64,000 nucleotides of DNA from Streptomyces sp. M92 (GTDB lineage: Bacteria; Actinomycetota; Actinomycetes; Streptomycetales; Streptomycetaceae): the NCBI RefSeq assembly GCF_028473745.1, contig NZ_CP101137.1:1984001-2048000 (forward strand), given 5' to 3'. Position 1 is the first letter of the stretch. Each line of letters begins with the position of its first letter. The translations under genes and the position numbers were made by a program. The notes beneath the pieces were generated by a model. It saw nothing but the letters and a program-made list of their open reading frames with translations, had not been told where the DNA came from and did no database searches. This document shows positions 25,999 to 34,800 of the stretch, in pieces.

Positions 25999-26982
25999 TC
26001 AATGATCCTTCCTAAGGATCCCGGACTGGGCGATGAGGTAGCCGAGCTGGGCACGGCTGCCACTGCCCAGGACCTGAGCGAGTTTGGCGATGTGGGCACG
26101 ACACGTGCGCACGTTCATCCCCAAGCGACGGGCGATGGCCTCGTCGACGTGACCTTCGACCAGAAGCTTCGCGATCGAGTGCTGGATCTCCGTGATGCCA
26201 CCCGAATCGGCTTCGTAGGGGGCTCCGGCACTCAGCGGCACCGCCCGGTTCCATATGAACTCGAAGACCCTCACCAGGTACTGGACAAGGCCGGGGTGAC
26301 GGAGCTCCAGGGCGACCTGTCGATCTTCACGAACTGGAATAAACGCCACGCTCTCGTCGCAGATGATGAGCCGTTCCACCAGTTCGTCGATGGTGCGGTA
26401 CTCCACCTTGCCGTCCGTGAACTGATCCGCGTACGCGAGTCTGTCCGGACTGAACCGAGCAGTGTGCTGGTAAAGAGTACGGATGCGTACGCCCCGTTCG
26501 ATCAGAGGCCTGTCTCGCTCCAGTCCTTCCAGCAGCCGCTTCTCGGGGCGTCTGTGGCTGCTCGGCTGAATCGTGAGTACCTCGGTGTGGCACTGGGCTG
26601 TCGCCGAGTCGAGTGCCGCGTTGATGCGGTCGAGGCCTTCCAGGACCGTGATGGAGTGAGCAGGACCGGTCTCCTGGGCGCTGATGTCCATGAACGGTTC
26701 GAAGAGTTCGGCCAGGACCATGGACCGCCGACGCCGCTCCGTGATCTCACGTTCGATCGGATTGAGCCGCTGGGCCAGTGCCACCGACGGCGGCACCGGC
26801 CGCATCCAGTCGCCGTCGTCGGGGTCGAGGTGGAGCAGCGCCAAGTCCATCAGGCACGGAGCGGATTCGACATCGACCCTGAGTACGCGACCGGCCCTGA
26901 GAGCGTCCGAGTAGAGACGGCGTCCTTCGGAGCACAGCTCGTACGTCGAATGGGGATGCTCCGGATTGGTCCCATTTATCAC
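25999..26982 (-). CDS. TrmB-like/LuxR-HTH regulator, paralogue D
   Basis: This is a 327-residue protein. The N-terminus TYELCSEGRRLYSDALRAGRVLRVDVESAPCLMDLALLHLDPDD aligns with A; the sensor has LDRINAALDSATAQCHTEVLTIQPSS and VEYRTIDELVERLIICDESVAFIPVREDRQ; the HTH is ITEIQHSIAKLLVEGHVDEAIARRLGMNVRTCRAHIAKLAQVLG. I chose the GTG (VINGTNPEHP) because GGTGGA lies about 8 nt upstream; an upstream ATG adds ten residues without a site. It is divergent from the peptide/Rieske-like unit and is therefore the best candidate for its direct regulator. Confidence 0.83.
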   Translation of the reverse strand: MINGTNPEHPHSTYELCSEGRRLYSDALRAGRVLRVDVESAPCLMDLALLHLDPDDGDWMRPVPPSVALAQRLNPIEREITERRRRSMVLAELFEPFMDISAQETGPAHSITVLEGLDRINAALDSATAQCHTEVLTIQPSSHRRPEKRLLEGLERDRPLIERGVRIRTLYQHTARFSPDRLAYADQFTDGKVEYRTIDELVERLIICDESVAFIPVREDRQVALELRHPGLVQYLVRVFEFIWNRAVPLSAGAPYEADSGGITEIQHSIAKLLVEGHVDEAIARRLGMNVRTCRAHIAKLAQVLGSGSRAQLGYLIAQSGILRKDH

Positions 26983-26997
26983 TGAATATCCACCCCC

Positions 26998-27017
26998 CAG
27001 GGTCCTGAACATGCAGG
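26998..27017. promoter_or_regulatory. CCTG/CAGG dyads in the divergent regulator-peptide promoter region
   Basis: CAGG-gt-CCTG (26998-27007) overlaps CCTG-N6-CAGG (27004-27017) just upstream of paralogue D and about 85 nt before the peptide gene. This is a possible operator for the regulators; no consensus is known to me. Confidence 0.3.
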
Positions 27018-27098
27018 AACATGATGCACCGATTGTGTGGCCATGACGTGCCTGAATGAGCCATCGTCTTATCGGACGGGGGAACGAGGGACCATCAA

Positions 27099-27302
27099 GT
27101 GAGGACGAAGCCGACTATGCGTATGAGAATGCTTCGCTCGGTGCTTGTTGCTGCCTTCTCCACCGTTGTGGCCTTCGGCGCGCTGGCCGGCCTCTCGGGT
27201 GGGACGAGCAGCGAGCACAAGGCGGGTGGCACTCACTCTGTGGCGGTTGCGGTCATGGGTGAGACCCCTGTGGCTCTTCCGGCCGATACCGTGTGGGACT
27301 GA
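27099..27302 (+). CDS. 67-residue exported peptide precursor with PADTVWD tail
   Basis: The GTG start has GAGGG 8 nt upstream. The basic N-region MRTKPTMRMRMLR is followed by a hydrophobic core VLVAAFSTVVAFGALAGL (about 15-32), then ~35 residues: GGTSSEHKAGGTHSVAVAVM and GETPVALPADTVWD. There are no cysteines. The layout is that of a secreted signalling peptide or a precursor with a functional C-terminal core. Codons are less GC-biased at third positions than in neighbours. It lies 5 nt upstream of the Rieske-like gene, so they are coupled, and divergent from regulator D. Function is not known; a signalling role is inferred from context. Confidence 0.7.
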   Translation: MRTKPTMRMRMLRSVLVAAFSTVVAFGALAGLSGGTSSEHKAGGTHSVAVAVMGETPVALPADTVWD

Positions 27303-27307
27303 TCGAC

Positions 27308-27643
27308 ATGACGACTCCACCCGACGACCGCTCCTTCCGTCGCGAAATGGCCACCGCCTACCGCTCCGGCTGGCACTTCATCGACCTGGTCACCGCGATC
27401 CCCCACCCCGGTGACTCCCTGATGGTGACCGTCTTCGGCGAGCCGGTCGTCGTCACGTTGGACGAGGACGGCGACGTGCGGGCGTACCGGTGCCTGCGGC
27501 GGCCTCGGGGGGCGCCGCAGCCCGTGCGGTGCGCCATCCGTTACGGAATGATCTTTGTGAACCTGGACCAGAGGGACCACCGGCTCGCGCAGCCGGCGGA
27601 CCCCGAAGTGAGGACCATCTCGGCCACCCCCCGCAGTGCCTGA
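27308..27643 (+). CDS. Degenerate Rieske-fold protein, 111 residues
   Basis: SGWHFIDLVTAIPHPGDSLMVTVFGEPVVVTLDEDGDVRAYRC aligns by eye with the N-terminal Rieske domain of ring-hydroxylating oxygenases (W..vg....i..pGd..t....GepvvvvrD.dG.vrAf.n.C). The ligand boxes are broken: CRHRGA reads RRPRGA, and CPYHGW reads CAIRYG, leaving only one of the four Cys/His ligands. An iron-sulfur cluster is therefore not expected. It stops where the catalytic domain of oxygenases would begin. It is co-transcribed with the exported peptide; a binding or scaffold role is possible. Confidence 0.65.
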   Translation: MTTPPDDRSFRREMATAYRSGWHFIDLVTAIPHPGDSLMVTVFGEPVVVTLDEDGDVRAYRCLRRPRGAPQPVRCAIRYGMIFVNLDQRDHRLAQPADPEVRTISATPRSA

Positions 27644-27688
27644 CGCGATTCCCCCGTCGTAACAGATCGCTCAGGTGCTTCCCCCCGG

Positions 27689-27727
27689 CAGCGGCGTCAC
27701 CGTGACCTGAACACGGTGACGCCGCTG
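27689..27727 (+). terminator. 16-bp terminator hairpin after the Rieske-like gene
   Basis: CAGCGGCGTCACCGTG pairs exactly with CACGGTGACGCCGCTG across a 7-nt loop. Confidence 0.85.
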
Positions 27728-27877
27728 TCGTGCGTGTGGCGACATTTCGGGGTACCGACCCGTATCGCTCTCTACTCGGCGTGGCCGAAAAGCCCCTCGC
27801 GTGACGGTGTTCACCGCGCGAGGAGGCCGGCAGGCCAGGAACCTGGTGTCATCCGGGACAGGCGTCGTCGCTCCATC

Positions 27878-27898
27878 CTTGAGTGGAATAGACTCAAC
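27878..27898. promoter_or_regulatory. HAIR element, HspR operator of clpB
   Basis: CTTGAGT-N7-ACTCAAC matches the HspR consensus at 13 of 14 arm positions, 77 nt before the clpB start. TTGAGT within it may double as the -35, with TACGTT (27905-27910) downstream as a candidate -10. Confidence 0.9.
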
Positions 27899-27974
27899 TT
27901 TGTGTACGTTGGATGAGTCAGCACTGGGAGACACGGCCGCCCGCCACGGCCGACGCTAGGAGGAGAGCCAGAAC

Positions 27975-30575
27975 GTGGACGCCGAGCTGACCAACCGGAG
28001 CCGGGACGCGATCAACGCGGCCAGCAACCGGGCCGTGACCGAGGGGCACGCCGACCTCACCCCCGCCCACCTGCTCCTCGCCCTGCTCCAGGGGCAGGAC
28101 AACGAGAACATCACCGACCTGCTCGCCGCCGTCGAGGCCGACCTCGCGGCGGTACGGTCCGGCGCCGAGCGCATCCTCGCCGGGCTGCCCAGCGTCACCG
28201 GGGCCACGGTCGCACCGCCGCAGCCCAACCGTGAGATGCTCGCCGTGGTCGCCGACGCCCAGGCCCGCGCCAAGGAACTCGGGGACGAGTACCTCTCCAC
28301 CGAGCACCTGCTCCTCGGCATCGCCGCGAAGGGCGGCGCGGCCGGTGAGGTACTGGAGGGGCAGGGAGCCAGTGCGAAGAAGCTGCAGGAGGCCTTCCGC
28401 AAGGCCAGGGGAGGACGCCGCGTGACCACGGCCGACCCCGAGGGCCAGTACAAGGCGCTGGAGAAGTTCGGCACCGACCTCACCGCCTCCGCCCGGGAGG
28501 GCAGGCTCGACCCGGTCATCGGGCGGGACCAGGAGATCCGGCGGGTCGTGCAGGTGCTGAGCCGGCGGACGAAGAACAACCCCGTGCTCATCGGCGAGCC
28601 GGGCGTCGGCAAGACCGCCGTCGTGGAAGGGCTCGCCCAGCGGATCGTCAAGGGGGACGTGCCCGAGTCGCTGAAGGACAAGCGGCTGGTGGCGCTGGAC
28701 CTGGGGGCGATGGTCGCCGGGGCCAAGTACCGCGGTGAGTTCGAGGAGCGGCTGAAGACCGTCCTCGCCGAGATCAAGGACTCCGACGGGCAGGTCATCA
28801 CCTTCATCGACGAGCTGCACACCGTCGTCGGGGCCGGCGCCGGCGGCGACTCCGCCATGGACGCCGGGAACATGCTCAAGCCCATGCTCGCGCGCGGTGA
28901 GCTGCGCATGGTGGGTGCCACCACCCTCGACGAGTACCGGGAGCGGATCGAGAAGGACCCCGCCCTGGAGCGGCGCTTCCAGCAGGTGCTGGTCGCCGAG
29001 CCGACCGTCGAGGACTCCATCGCCATCCTGCGCGGCCTCAAGGGGCGGTACGAGGCGCACCACAAGGTGCAGATCGCGGACAGCGCGCTGGTGGCCGCCG
29101 CCAGTCTGTCCGACCGGTACATCACCTCCCGCTTCCTGCCAGACAAGGCCATCGACCTCGTCGACGAGGCCGCCTCCCGGCTGCGCATGGAGATCGACTC
29201 CTCGCCCGTCGAGATCGACGAGCTCCAGCGCGCCGTCGACCGGCTGAAGATGGAGGAGCTGGCGATCGGCAAGGAGACCGACGTCGCCTCCCTGGAACGT
29301 CTGGAGCGGCTGCGGCGCGACCTCGCCGACAAGGAGGAGGAGCTGCGCGGCCTCACCGCCCGCTGGGAGAAGGAGAAGCAGTCCCTCAACCGGGTCGGTG
29401 AGCTGAAGGAGAAGCTCGACGAACTGCGCGGCCAGGCCGAGCGCGCCCAGCGCGACGGCGACTTCGACACCGCCAGCAAGCTGCTGTACGGGGAGATCCC
29501 GACCCTGGAGCGGGACCTGGAGGCCGCCTCCGAGGCCGAGGAGGAGGTGGCCAGGGACACCATGGTCAAGGAGGAGGTCGGCGCCGACGACATCGCCGAC
29601 GTCGTCGCCTCCTGGACCGGCATCCCCGCCGGGCGGCTGATGGAGGGCGAGACGCAGAAGCTGCTGCGCATGGAGGACGAGCTCGGCAAGCGGCTGATCG
29701 GGCAGACCGAGGCCGTGCGGGCCGTCTCCGACGCCGTACGGCGGAGCAGGGCCGGCATCGCCGACCCCGACCGGCCGACCGGGTCGTTCCTCTTCCTCGG
29801 GCCGACCGGTGTCGGAAAGACCGAGCTGGCCAAGGCGCTCGCCGACTTCCTCTTCGACGACGAGCGGGCGATGGTCCGCATCGACATGAGCGAGTACAGC
29901 GAGAAGCACAGCGTCGCGCGGCTGGTCGGCGCCCCGCCCGGATACGTCGGGTACGAGGAGGGCGGCCAGCTCACCGAGGCGGTGCGGCGGCGGCCGTACA
30001 CCGTCGTGCTGCTGGACGAGGTGGAGAAGGCGCACCCGGAGGTCTTCGACATCCTGCTCCAGGTGCTGGACGACGGGCGCCTCACCGACGGGCAGGGCCG
30101 CACGGTCGACTTCCGCAACACCATCCTGGTCCTCACCTCCAACCTCGGCAGCCAGTACCTGGTCGACCCGGTGACCACCGAGGCCGAGAAGAAGGAGCAG
30201 GTCCTGGAGGTGGTCCGGGCGTCGTTCAAGCCGGAGTTCCTCAACCGGCTCGACGACCTCGTGGTCTTCTCGGCGCTGAGCAAGGAGGAGCTGAGCCGGA
30301 TCGCGCGGCTCCAGATCGACGCGCTCGCCCGGCGCCTCGCCGAGCGCCGCCTCACCCTGGACGTCACCGACGACGCCCTGACCTGGCTGGCGGACGAGGG
30401 CAACGACTCGGCCTACGGTGCCCGGCCGCTGCGCCGCCTCGTCCAGACCGCCATCGGCGACCGGCTCGCCCGGGAGATCCTCTCCGGAGAGATCAAGGAC
30501 GGCGACACGGTCCGCGTGGACCGCTTCGGCGACGAGCTCGTCGTGGGCCCGGCGGCGGGCGGCAAGACGTTGTAG
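27975..30575 (+). CDS. clpB: Disaggregase ClpB (Hsp100)
   Basis: This is an 866-residue AAA+ chaperone that rescues aggregated proteins together with DnaK. The N-domain has two Clp repeats ([30 protein letters not shown]). NBD1 Walker A is GEPGVGKT (~207) with [10 protein letters not shown]. The long coiled coil (~410-520: [26 protein letters not shown]) defines ClpB rather than ClpC/A. NBD2 has [14 protein letters not shown] (~608) and [14 protein letters not shown]. No VGF loop for ClpP is apparent. AGGAGGAGAG precedes the GTG. The HAIR site places it in the HspR regulon. Confidence 0.97.
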   Translation: MDAELTNRSRDAINAASNRAVTEGHADLTPAHLLLALLQGQDNENITDLLAAVEADLAAVRSGAERILAGLPSVTGATVAPPQPNREMLAVVADAQARAKELGDEYLSTEHLLLGIAAKGGAAGEVLEGQGASAKKLQEAFRKARGGRRVTTADPEGQYKALEKFGTDLTASAREGRLDPVIGRDQEIRRVVQVLSRRTKNNPVLIGEPGVGKTAVVEGLAQRIVKGDVPESLKDKRLVALDLGAMVAGAKYRGEFEERLKTVLAEIKDSDGQVITFIDELHTVVGAGAGGDSAMDAGNMLKPMLARGELRMVGATTLDEYRERIEKDPALERRFQQVLVAEPTVEDSIAILRGLKGRYEAHHKVQIADSALVAAASLSDRYITSRFLPDKAIDLVDEAASRLRMEIDSSPVEIDELQRAVDRLKMEELAIGKETDVASLERLERLRRDLADKEEELRGLTARWEKEKQSLNRVGELKEKLDELRGQAERAQRDGDFDTASKLLYGEIPTLERDLEAASEAEEEVARDTMVKEEVGADDIADVVASWTGIPAGRLMEGETQKLLRMEDELGKRLIGQTEAVRAVSDAVRRSRAGIADPDRPTGSFLFLGPTGVGKTELAKALADFLFDDERAMVRIDMSEYSEKHSVARLVGAPPGYVGYEEGGQLTEAVRRRPYTVVLLDEVEKAHPEVFDILLQVLDDGRLTDGQGRTVDFRNTILVLTSNLGSQYLVDPVTTEAEKKEQVLEVVRASFKPEFLNRLDDLVVFSALSKEELSRIARLQIDALARRLAERRLTLDVTDDALTWLADEGNDSAYGARPLRRLVQTAIGDRLAREILSGEIKDGDTVRVDRFGDELVVGPAAGGKTL

Positions 30576-30583
30576 CCCCACCT

Positions 30584-30623
30584 GCGCGCGGCCCCTGGAG
30601 TTCGCCCTCTGGGGGCCGCGCGC
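30584..30623. terminator. Terminator downstream of clpB
   Basis: GCGCGCGGCCCC pairs with GGGGCCGCGCGC (12 bp), 8 nt past the clpB stop, and just before the end of a convergent gene. Confidence 0.8.
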
Positions 30624-30626
30624 GTG

Positions 30627-31163
30627 TCACAGGGTGAACGCGGCGAACCGCACCAAGGCGGTGCCGGCGTCCTCGTGCTCGACGCTCACCTGGACGGCGT
30701 GGGCGTCCACACCGTCCGGCAGGCCCTGCGCGTAGCCCAGATCCAGACACAGGTCCACGGCGGCGTCCCCGCAGAACTCGGTCTCGGGCGCGGGCGCGTC
30801 CGGGTAGGTGTGCGCGAGCCACTCGGCGACCCCGGCGCGGGGCATCCGGAAGACCGCGCTGTAGTGGACGTCCTGCCATCCCTGCACCGTGCAGGCCCCC
30901 ACCGGCTCGGCGTCGTCCGGCAGCGCCGCCCCGCCGAAGCCCAGCGCCTCCGGGCAGGGACGCTGTTCGGGGCCGCCGCCGAGCGGGTACTCGGAATCGG
31001 ACGCCACGAGGCCCACGACGGCCACGAGGACGACGAGGACGGGGAGCAGCACCAGCGCGGCCAGGGCCACGAGGACCGCGGTCGGCCACCATCTGGTCCG
31101 CCCGCGCGGCAGCTCCTCGCCCCCGCCCGCGTTCCCCGCCACCGCGTCCCGTGCCCGTCTCAT
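30627..31163 (-). CDS. Single-pass membrane-anchored hypothetical protein
   Basis: This is a 178-residue protein. A short basic N-terminus is followed by one membrane segment (WWPTAVLVALAALVLLPVLVVLVAVVGLV), and a ~120-residue outside domain contains four cysteines (PCPEALG, ACTVQGW, EFCGD, DLCLDLGY) that could form two disulfides. GGAGG lies 8 nt before the ATG. I do not recognise the family. Confidence 0.7.
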   Translation of the reverse strand: MRRARDAVAGNAGGGEELPRGRTRWWPTAVLVALAALVLLPVLVVLVAVVGLVASDSEYPLGGGPEQRPCPEALGFGGAALPDDAEPVGACTVQGWQDVHYSAVFRMPRAGVAEWLAHTYPDAPAPETEFCGDAAVDLCLDLGYAQGLPDGVDAHAVQVSVEHEDAGTALVRFAAFTL

Positions 31164-31310
31164 GGCCCCGCCTCCGTCCGCCACATGTCCCACCCGTCCA
31201 CCCGACCGGCCGGATCATGTCAGCCGAGGGCTGACAGGCCTCCGGCGGGCTTGCCACCCCCCTCCCCGGATGGGAGAGGATGGCGAGATCCGTACGAAGG
31301 GAAAATCACG

Positions 31311-31847
31311 GTGAGCATCGACCCGTCCTCGATTCCGAACTTCGGGGGCAAGCAGCCCGAGCCGCAGCCCCAAGGACCGGCGGGCCCCGTCGTCCCGGAT
31401 CAGGATCTTGTGAAGCAGCTCCTCGAACAGATGGAGCTCAAGTACGTCGTCGACGATGAGGGTGACCTCGCGGCGCCGTGGGAGCAGTTCCGTACGTACT
31501 TCATGTTCCGCGGCGAGGGCGACCAGCAGGTCTTCTCGGTGCGGACGTTCTACGACCGGCCCCACCAGATCGACGAGAAGCCGCAGCTGCTCGAGTCGGT
31601 CGACGACTGGAACCGGCGCACCCTGTGGCCGAAGGTGTACTCCCACACCCATGACGACGGCACCGTCCGCCTGATCGGCGAGGCGCAGATGCTGATCGGC
31701 ATGGGCGTCAGCCTGGAGCACTTCGTCTCCTCGACGGTCAGCTGGGTGCGCGCCGCCATCGAGTTCGACCGGTGGCTCGTGGAGCAGCTCGGCCTGGAGC
31801 AGGAGGTCAACGAGGCGGAGAAGCCCAAGGACGAGGGCGAGGAGTAG
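31311..31847 (+). CDS. YbjN-domain protein
   Basis: This is a 178-residue protein. After a ~40-residue Pro/Gln-rich lead, the YbjN (T3SS-chaperone-like) domain is clear: LLEQMELKYVVDDEGDLAAPWEQFRTYFMFRGEGDQQVFSVRTFYDR, then LLESVDDWNRRTLWPKVY and GVSLEHFVSSTVSWVRAAIEFDRWL. Such proteins in actinobacteria act as chaperone-like or regulatory factors, but the precise role is unknown. GAAGG upstream supports the GTG start. Confidence 0.85.
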   Translation: MSIDPSSIPNFGGKQPEPQPQGPAGPVVPDQDLVKQLLEQMELKYVVDDEGDLAAPWEQFRTYFMFRGEGDQQVFSVRTFYDRPHQIDEKPQLLESVDDWNRRTLWPKVYSHTHDDGTVRLIGEAQMLIGMGVSLEHFVSSTVSWVRAAIEFDRWLVEQLGLEQEVNEAEKPKDEGEE

Positions 31848-31863
31848 TCCGCCCCCGGTCAGC

Positions 31864-31908
31864 GGGGAGCCCGGCCCGGACGGTGACGTCCGTGCCGGGC
31901 TCTTCCCC
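31864..31908. terminator. Bidirectional terminator between YbjN gene and aminotransferase
   Basis: AGCCCGGC (31868-31875) pairs with GCCGGGCT (31894-31901), with an inner GGACG/CGTCC stem and outer G-run/C-run pairing, between convergent genes. Confidence 0.75.
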
Positions 31909-31920
31909 GTTCCGGGACGC

Positions 31921-33135
<1,215 letters not shown>

Positions 33136-33447
33136 GGCGGCCATCCTGCGCCGAAGCTCTGAGCTTCCTCAACTCTGCTTTGGGGCGTGGCGGCGAGGGG
33201 CATCTCCCGAGCACGCAACGAGAGCTTCACGCCGAGGACGTCGAGGATGCCGAGACGCCGAGACGCCGAGACGCCGAGACGCCGAGACGCCGAGACGCCG
33301 AGACGCCGAGGACGCTGAGACGCCGAGTGTGCCGCATGCGGCGCGCACGCCGCGTACGTCCTGGGCGCAGACAGCGAGGCACCCACGGGGGGTTGCTTCG
33401 GGGGACCTTCCGGGCGCGAGCCCGGACAGCGGAAGGAGGGTGACGCC
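33136..33447. other. Intergenic region with minisatellite before the Cys/Gly-rich gene
   Basis: It holds the 8-bp tandem repeat described below; no gene. Apparent frames across it are made by the repeat (Arg-Leu-Gly-Val-Ser-Ala-Ser on the minus strand). Confidence 0.7.
33249..33327. repeat. 8-bp tandem repeat (GCCGAGAC)n
   Basis: Seven exact GCCGAGAC units (33249-33304) are followed by three imperfect ones. Copy number is likely to vary between strains. Confidence 0.95.
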
Positions 33448-33723
33448 ATGGTCATCGGCCTCATCCTGATCGTGTTCGCCGCCCTGTTGATCGCCGGGCT
33501 CACGGCCGGAGCGCGCAGCGGCTCGTCCGCCGGGCACGTCCGGCGCCGGGGCACGCGGTCGTCCGGCGGGGGCGGCGGCAGCTGGTGGGCCGGGGACGGC
33601 GGATCGTCCCCGGGCGGACACGACTCCAGCCACTCCTGCGGTGGCGGCTCGTCCTGCGGAGGCGGGTCGTCCTGCGGGGGCGGGGGAGGGGGCGGCGGCG
33701 GATGCGGTGGAGGCGGCGGCTGA
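33448..33723 (+). CDS. Small membrane protein with Cys/Gly-rich tail
   Basis: This is a 91-residue protein. One N-terminal membrane helix (MVIGLILIVFAALLIAGLTA) is followed by an Arg/Ser linker (HVRRRGTRSSGGGGGSWWAGDGG) and a tail with repeated SSCGGG units, His and a final GGGGCGGGGG: four cysteines in all. GGAAGGAGG 9 nt before the ATG is one of the strongest ribosome-binding sites here, so the gene is real. Similar tails occur in small Streptomyces and Bacillus membrane proteins of unknown function; thiol or metal chemistry at the membrane is a guess. Confidence 0.8.
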   Translation: MVIGLILIVFAALLIAGLTAGARSGSSAGHVRRRGTRSSGGGGGSWWAGDGGSSPGGHDSSHSCGGGSSCGGGSSCGGGGGGGGGCGGGGG

Positions 33724-34144
33724 CACGGGGCAGCCGAGCTCCAGCAGGGGGAACCGCATCCGCGCCACGGGACCCGCACCCGGGTCCCGCCACGGGGCCC
33801 GCGCCTGGGACCGGGCCCCGCCCCCTCATCAGCGCCCGCCGGGGAACGAGTCCGGCGGGCGCTCCCACGCACCGGCGCGCGCCGCGCGGGCGGGGGTGTA
33901 CGCCCTGGTTGAACAGTTGAGCTGAGGAGCCCCCTGAGGGATGGAAACCCCACGAAGTTGGGTAAAAACGCTGTGGCGGCGCCACGGTTCATGATTCGCT
34001 CTCCCTCACCAACGCAGCTCCTCGGACGACCTGTTGACCCCCCTCCTGACCGGCCGACTGGGCTGAGCGGGCCGCATCTCCGGCAGTGACCGGGATGCGC
34101 AGGCCCCACACCTTCCGTTCCTTGTGTGCTTGCGGAGCCGATCC
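33724..34144. other. 421-nt intergenic region upstream of DUF2617 gene
   Basis: It contains a terminator hairpin (33831-33863) and, at 33930-33990, an unusually A-rich segment with CCCC..GGG..CCCC spacing, a small hairpin ACCCCACGAAGTTGGGT and GGGTAAAAACG. The A-rich part could be a promoter for an alternative sigma factor or a small RNA. A 32-codon frame from ATG 33991 has no ribosome-binding site. Confidence 0.4.
33831..33863. terminator. 12-bp hairpin, terminator-like
   Basis: AGCGCCCGCCGG pairs exactly with CCGGCGGGCGCT over a 9-nt loop. Confidence 0.7.
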
Positions 34145-34681
34145 ATGCTCACGACCCTGACAACCGCCTACACCGACACGCGCGCCGCCGACCTGGCCTG
34201 GGCCCTGGGGCGCGAGCCGCTGCCCGCGCTCGCCAGTCTCGATGTCGAACTGACCGGAGCGAAGATGCAGTTGAGACTCCTGGGGGCCTCCCACCAAGTG
34301 CTGCTCGAGGAGGAGCGGGGCACCTGCTCGGAGACGGTGGCGTGCATCCCGGGCAGCAGCACCCCCCTGCCCCTCGGCGTCGCCAAGCGGGTGGGCGACT
34401 GGGAGTACGAGTTCGCCGCCCGCGTGGAACGGCTGACGCCGGGTTCCTTCGCGGGGCGGGCACAGGAGCTGCTGGCCCTGGTCTCCGACCACCCGCACGG
34501 TCTGGCCGGTGTCTTCCCCGGCAGTCCGCACGCCTTCACGGCGCTGCTGGCCCAGCGGTGCGAGGGGCAGGTGCACTGGCGGACCTGGCACGCCTATCCG
34601 CAGGACGGCCAACTGGTGGCGACCCGGACCCGGGTGGGTGTGCGGGTGCCGGCGTCACGGCTCGCCCCGTCCGCGGGGTGA
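34145..34681 (+). CDS. DUF2617 family protein
   Basis: This is a 178-residue protein. ALGREPLPALASLDVELTGAKMQLRLLGASHQVLLE, then CSETVACIPG and YEFAARVERLTPGSFAGRAQELLALVSDHPHGLAGVFPGSPHAFTALLAQ are typical of DUF2617, an actinobacterial family. The function is unknown. TGCGGAG a few nt before the ATG is a weak ribosome-binding site. It precedes the spermidine-synthase-like gene by 119 nt; these two families are often neighbours in Streptomyces. Confidence 0.8.
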   Translation: MLTTLTTAYTDTRAADLAWALGREPLPALASLDVELTGAKMQLRLLGASHQVLLEEERGTCSETVACIPGSSTPLPLGVAKRVGDWEYEFAARVERLTPGSFAGRAQELLALVSDHPHGLAGVFPGSPHAFTALLAQRCEGQVHWRTWHAYPQDGQLVATRTRVGVRVPASRLAPSAG

Positions 34682-34781
34682 GCCGCCGCGGTCCGGGCGG
34701 ACGACGGGACGAACGGGATAAACCTGTGGTGTCCAACGGGGCGCCGGTTTCACACGTGTGGGTGACGAAGCGCAGTGCGGG

Positions 34782-34798
34782 AGTGACGTAACGTCACT
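34782..34798. promoter_or_regulatory. 17-bp perfect palindrome over the -10 of the spermidine-synthase-like gene
   Basis: AGTGACGT-A-ACGTCACT is perfectly symmetric and contains TAACGT, which ends 6 nt before the GTG start. A repressor bound here would block a leaderless promoter. Confidence 0.6.
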
Positions 34799-34800
34799 GC

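Larger units (their letters stand above)
27644..27974. other. Intergenic region before clpB
   Basis: It contains the terminator of the peptide unit on the left and the HspR-controlled clpB promoter on the right; nothing else is recognisable between them. Confidence 0.7.

Noticed and set aside
27918..30581. 887-codon minus-strand frame over clpB
   Set aside because: Antisense shadow; clpB has every family motif on the plus strand.
33241..33330. CRISPR array at the repeat field
   Set aside because: Units are 8 bp and contiguous with no spacers; no cas genes in the window.
33169..33768. Minus-strand frame with LGVSASRR repeats
   Set aside because: Created by the 8-bp tandem repeat; no supporting start or conserved sequence.
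33991..34089. 32-codon frame MIRSPSPTQLLGRPVDPPPD... as a small gene
   Set aside because: No ribosome-binding site or leaderless promoter; proline-rich composition expected by chance at this GC.
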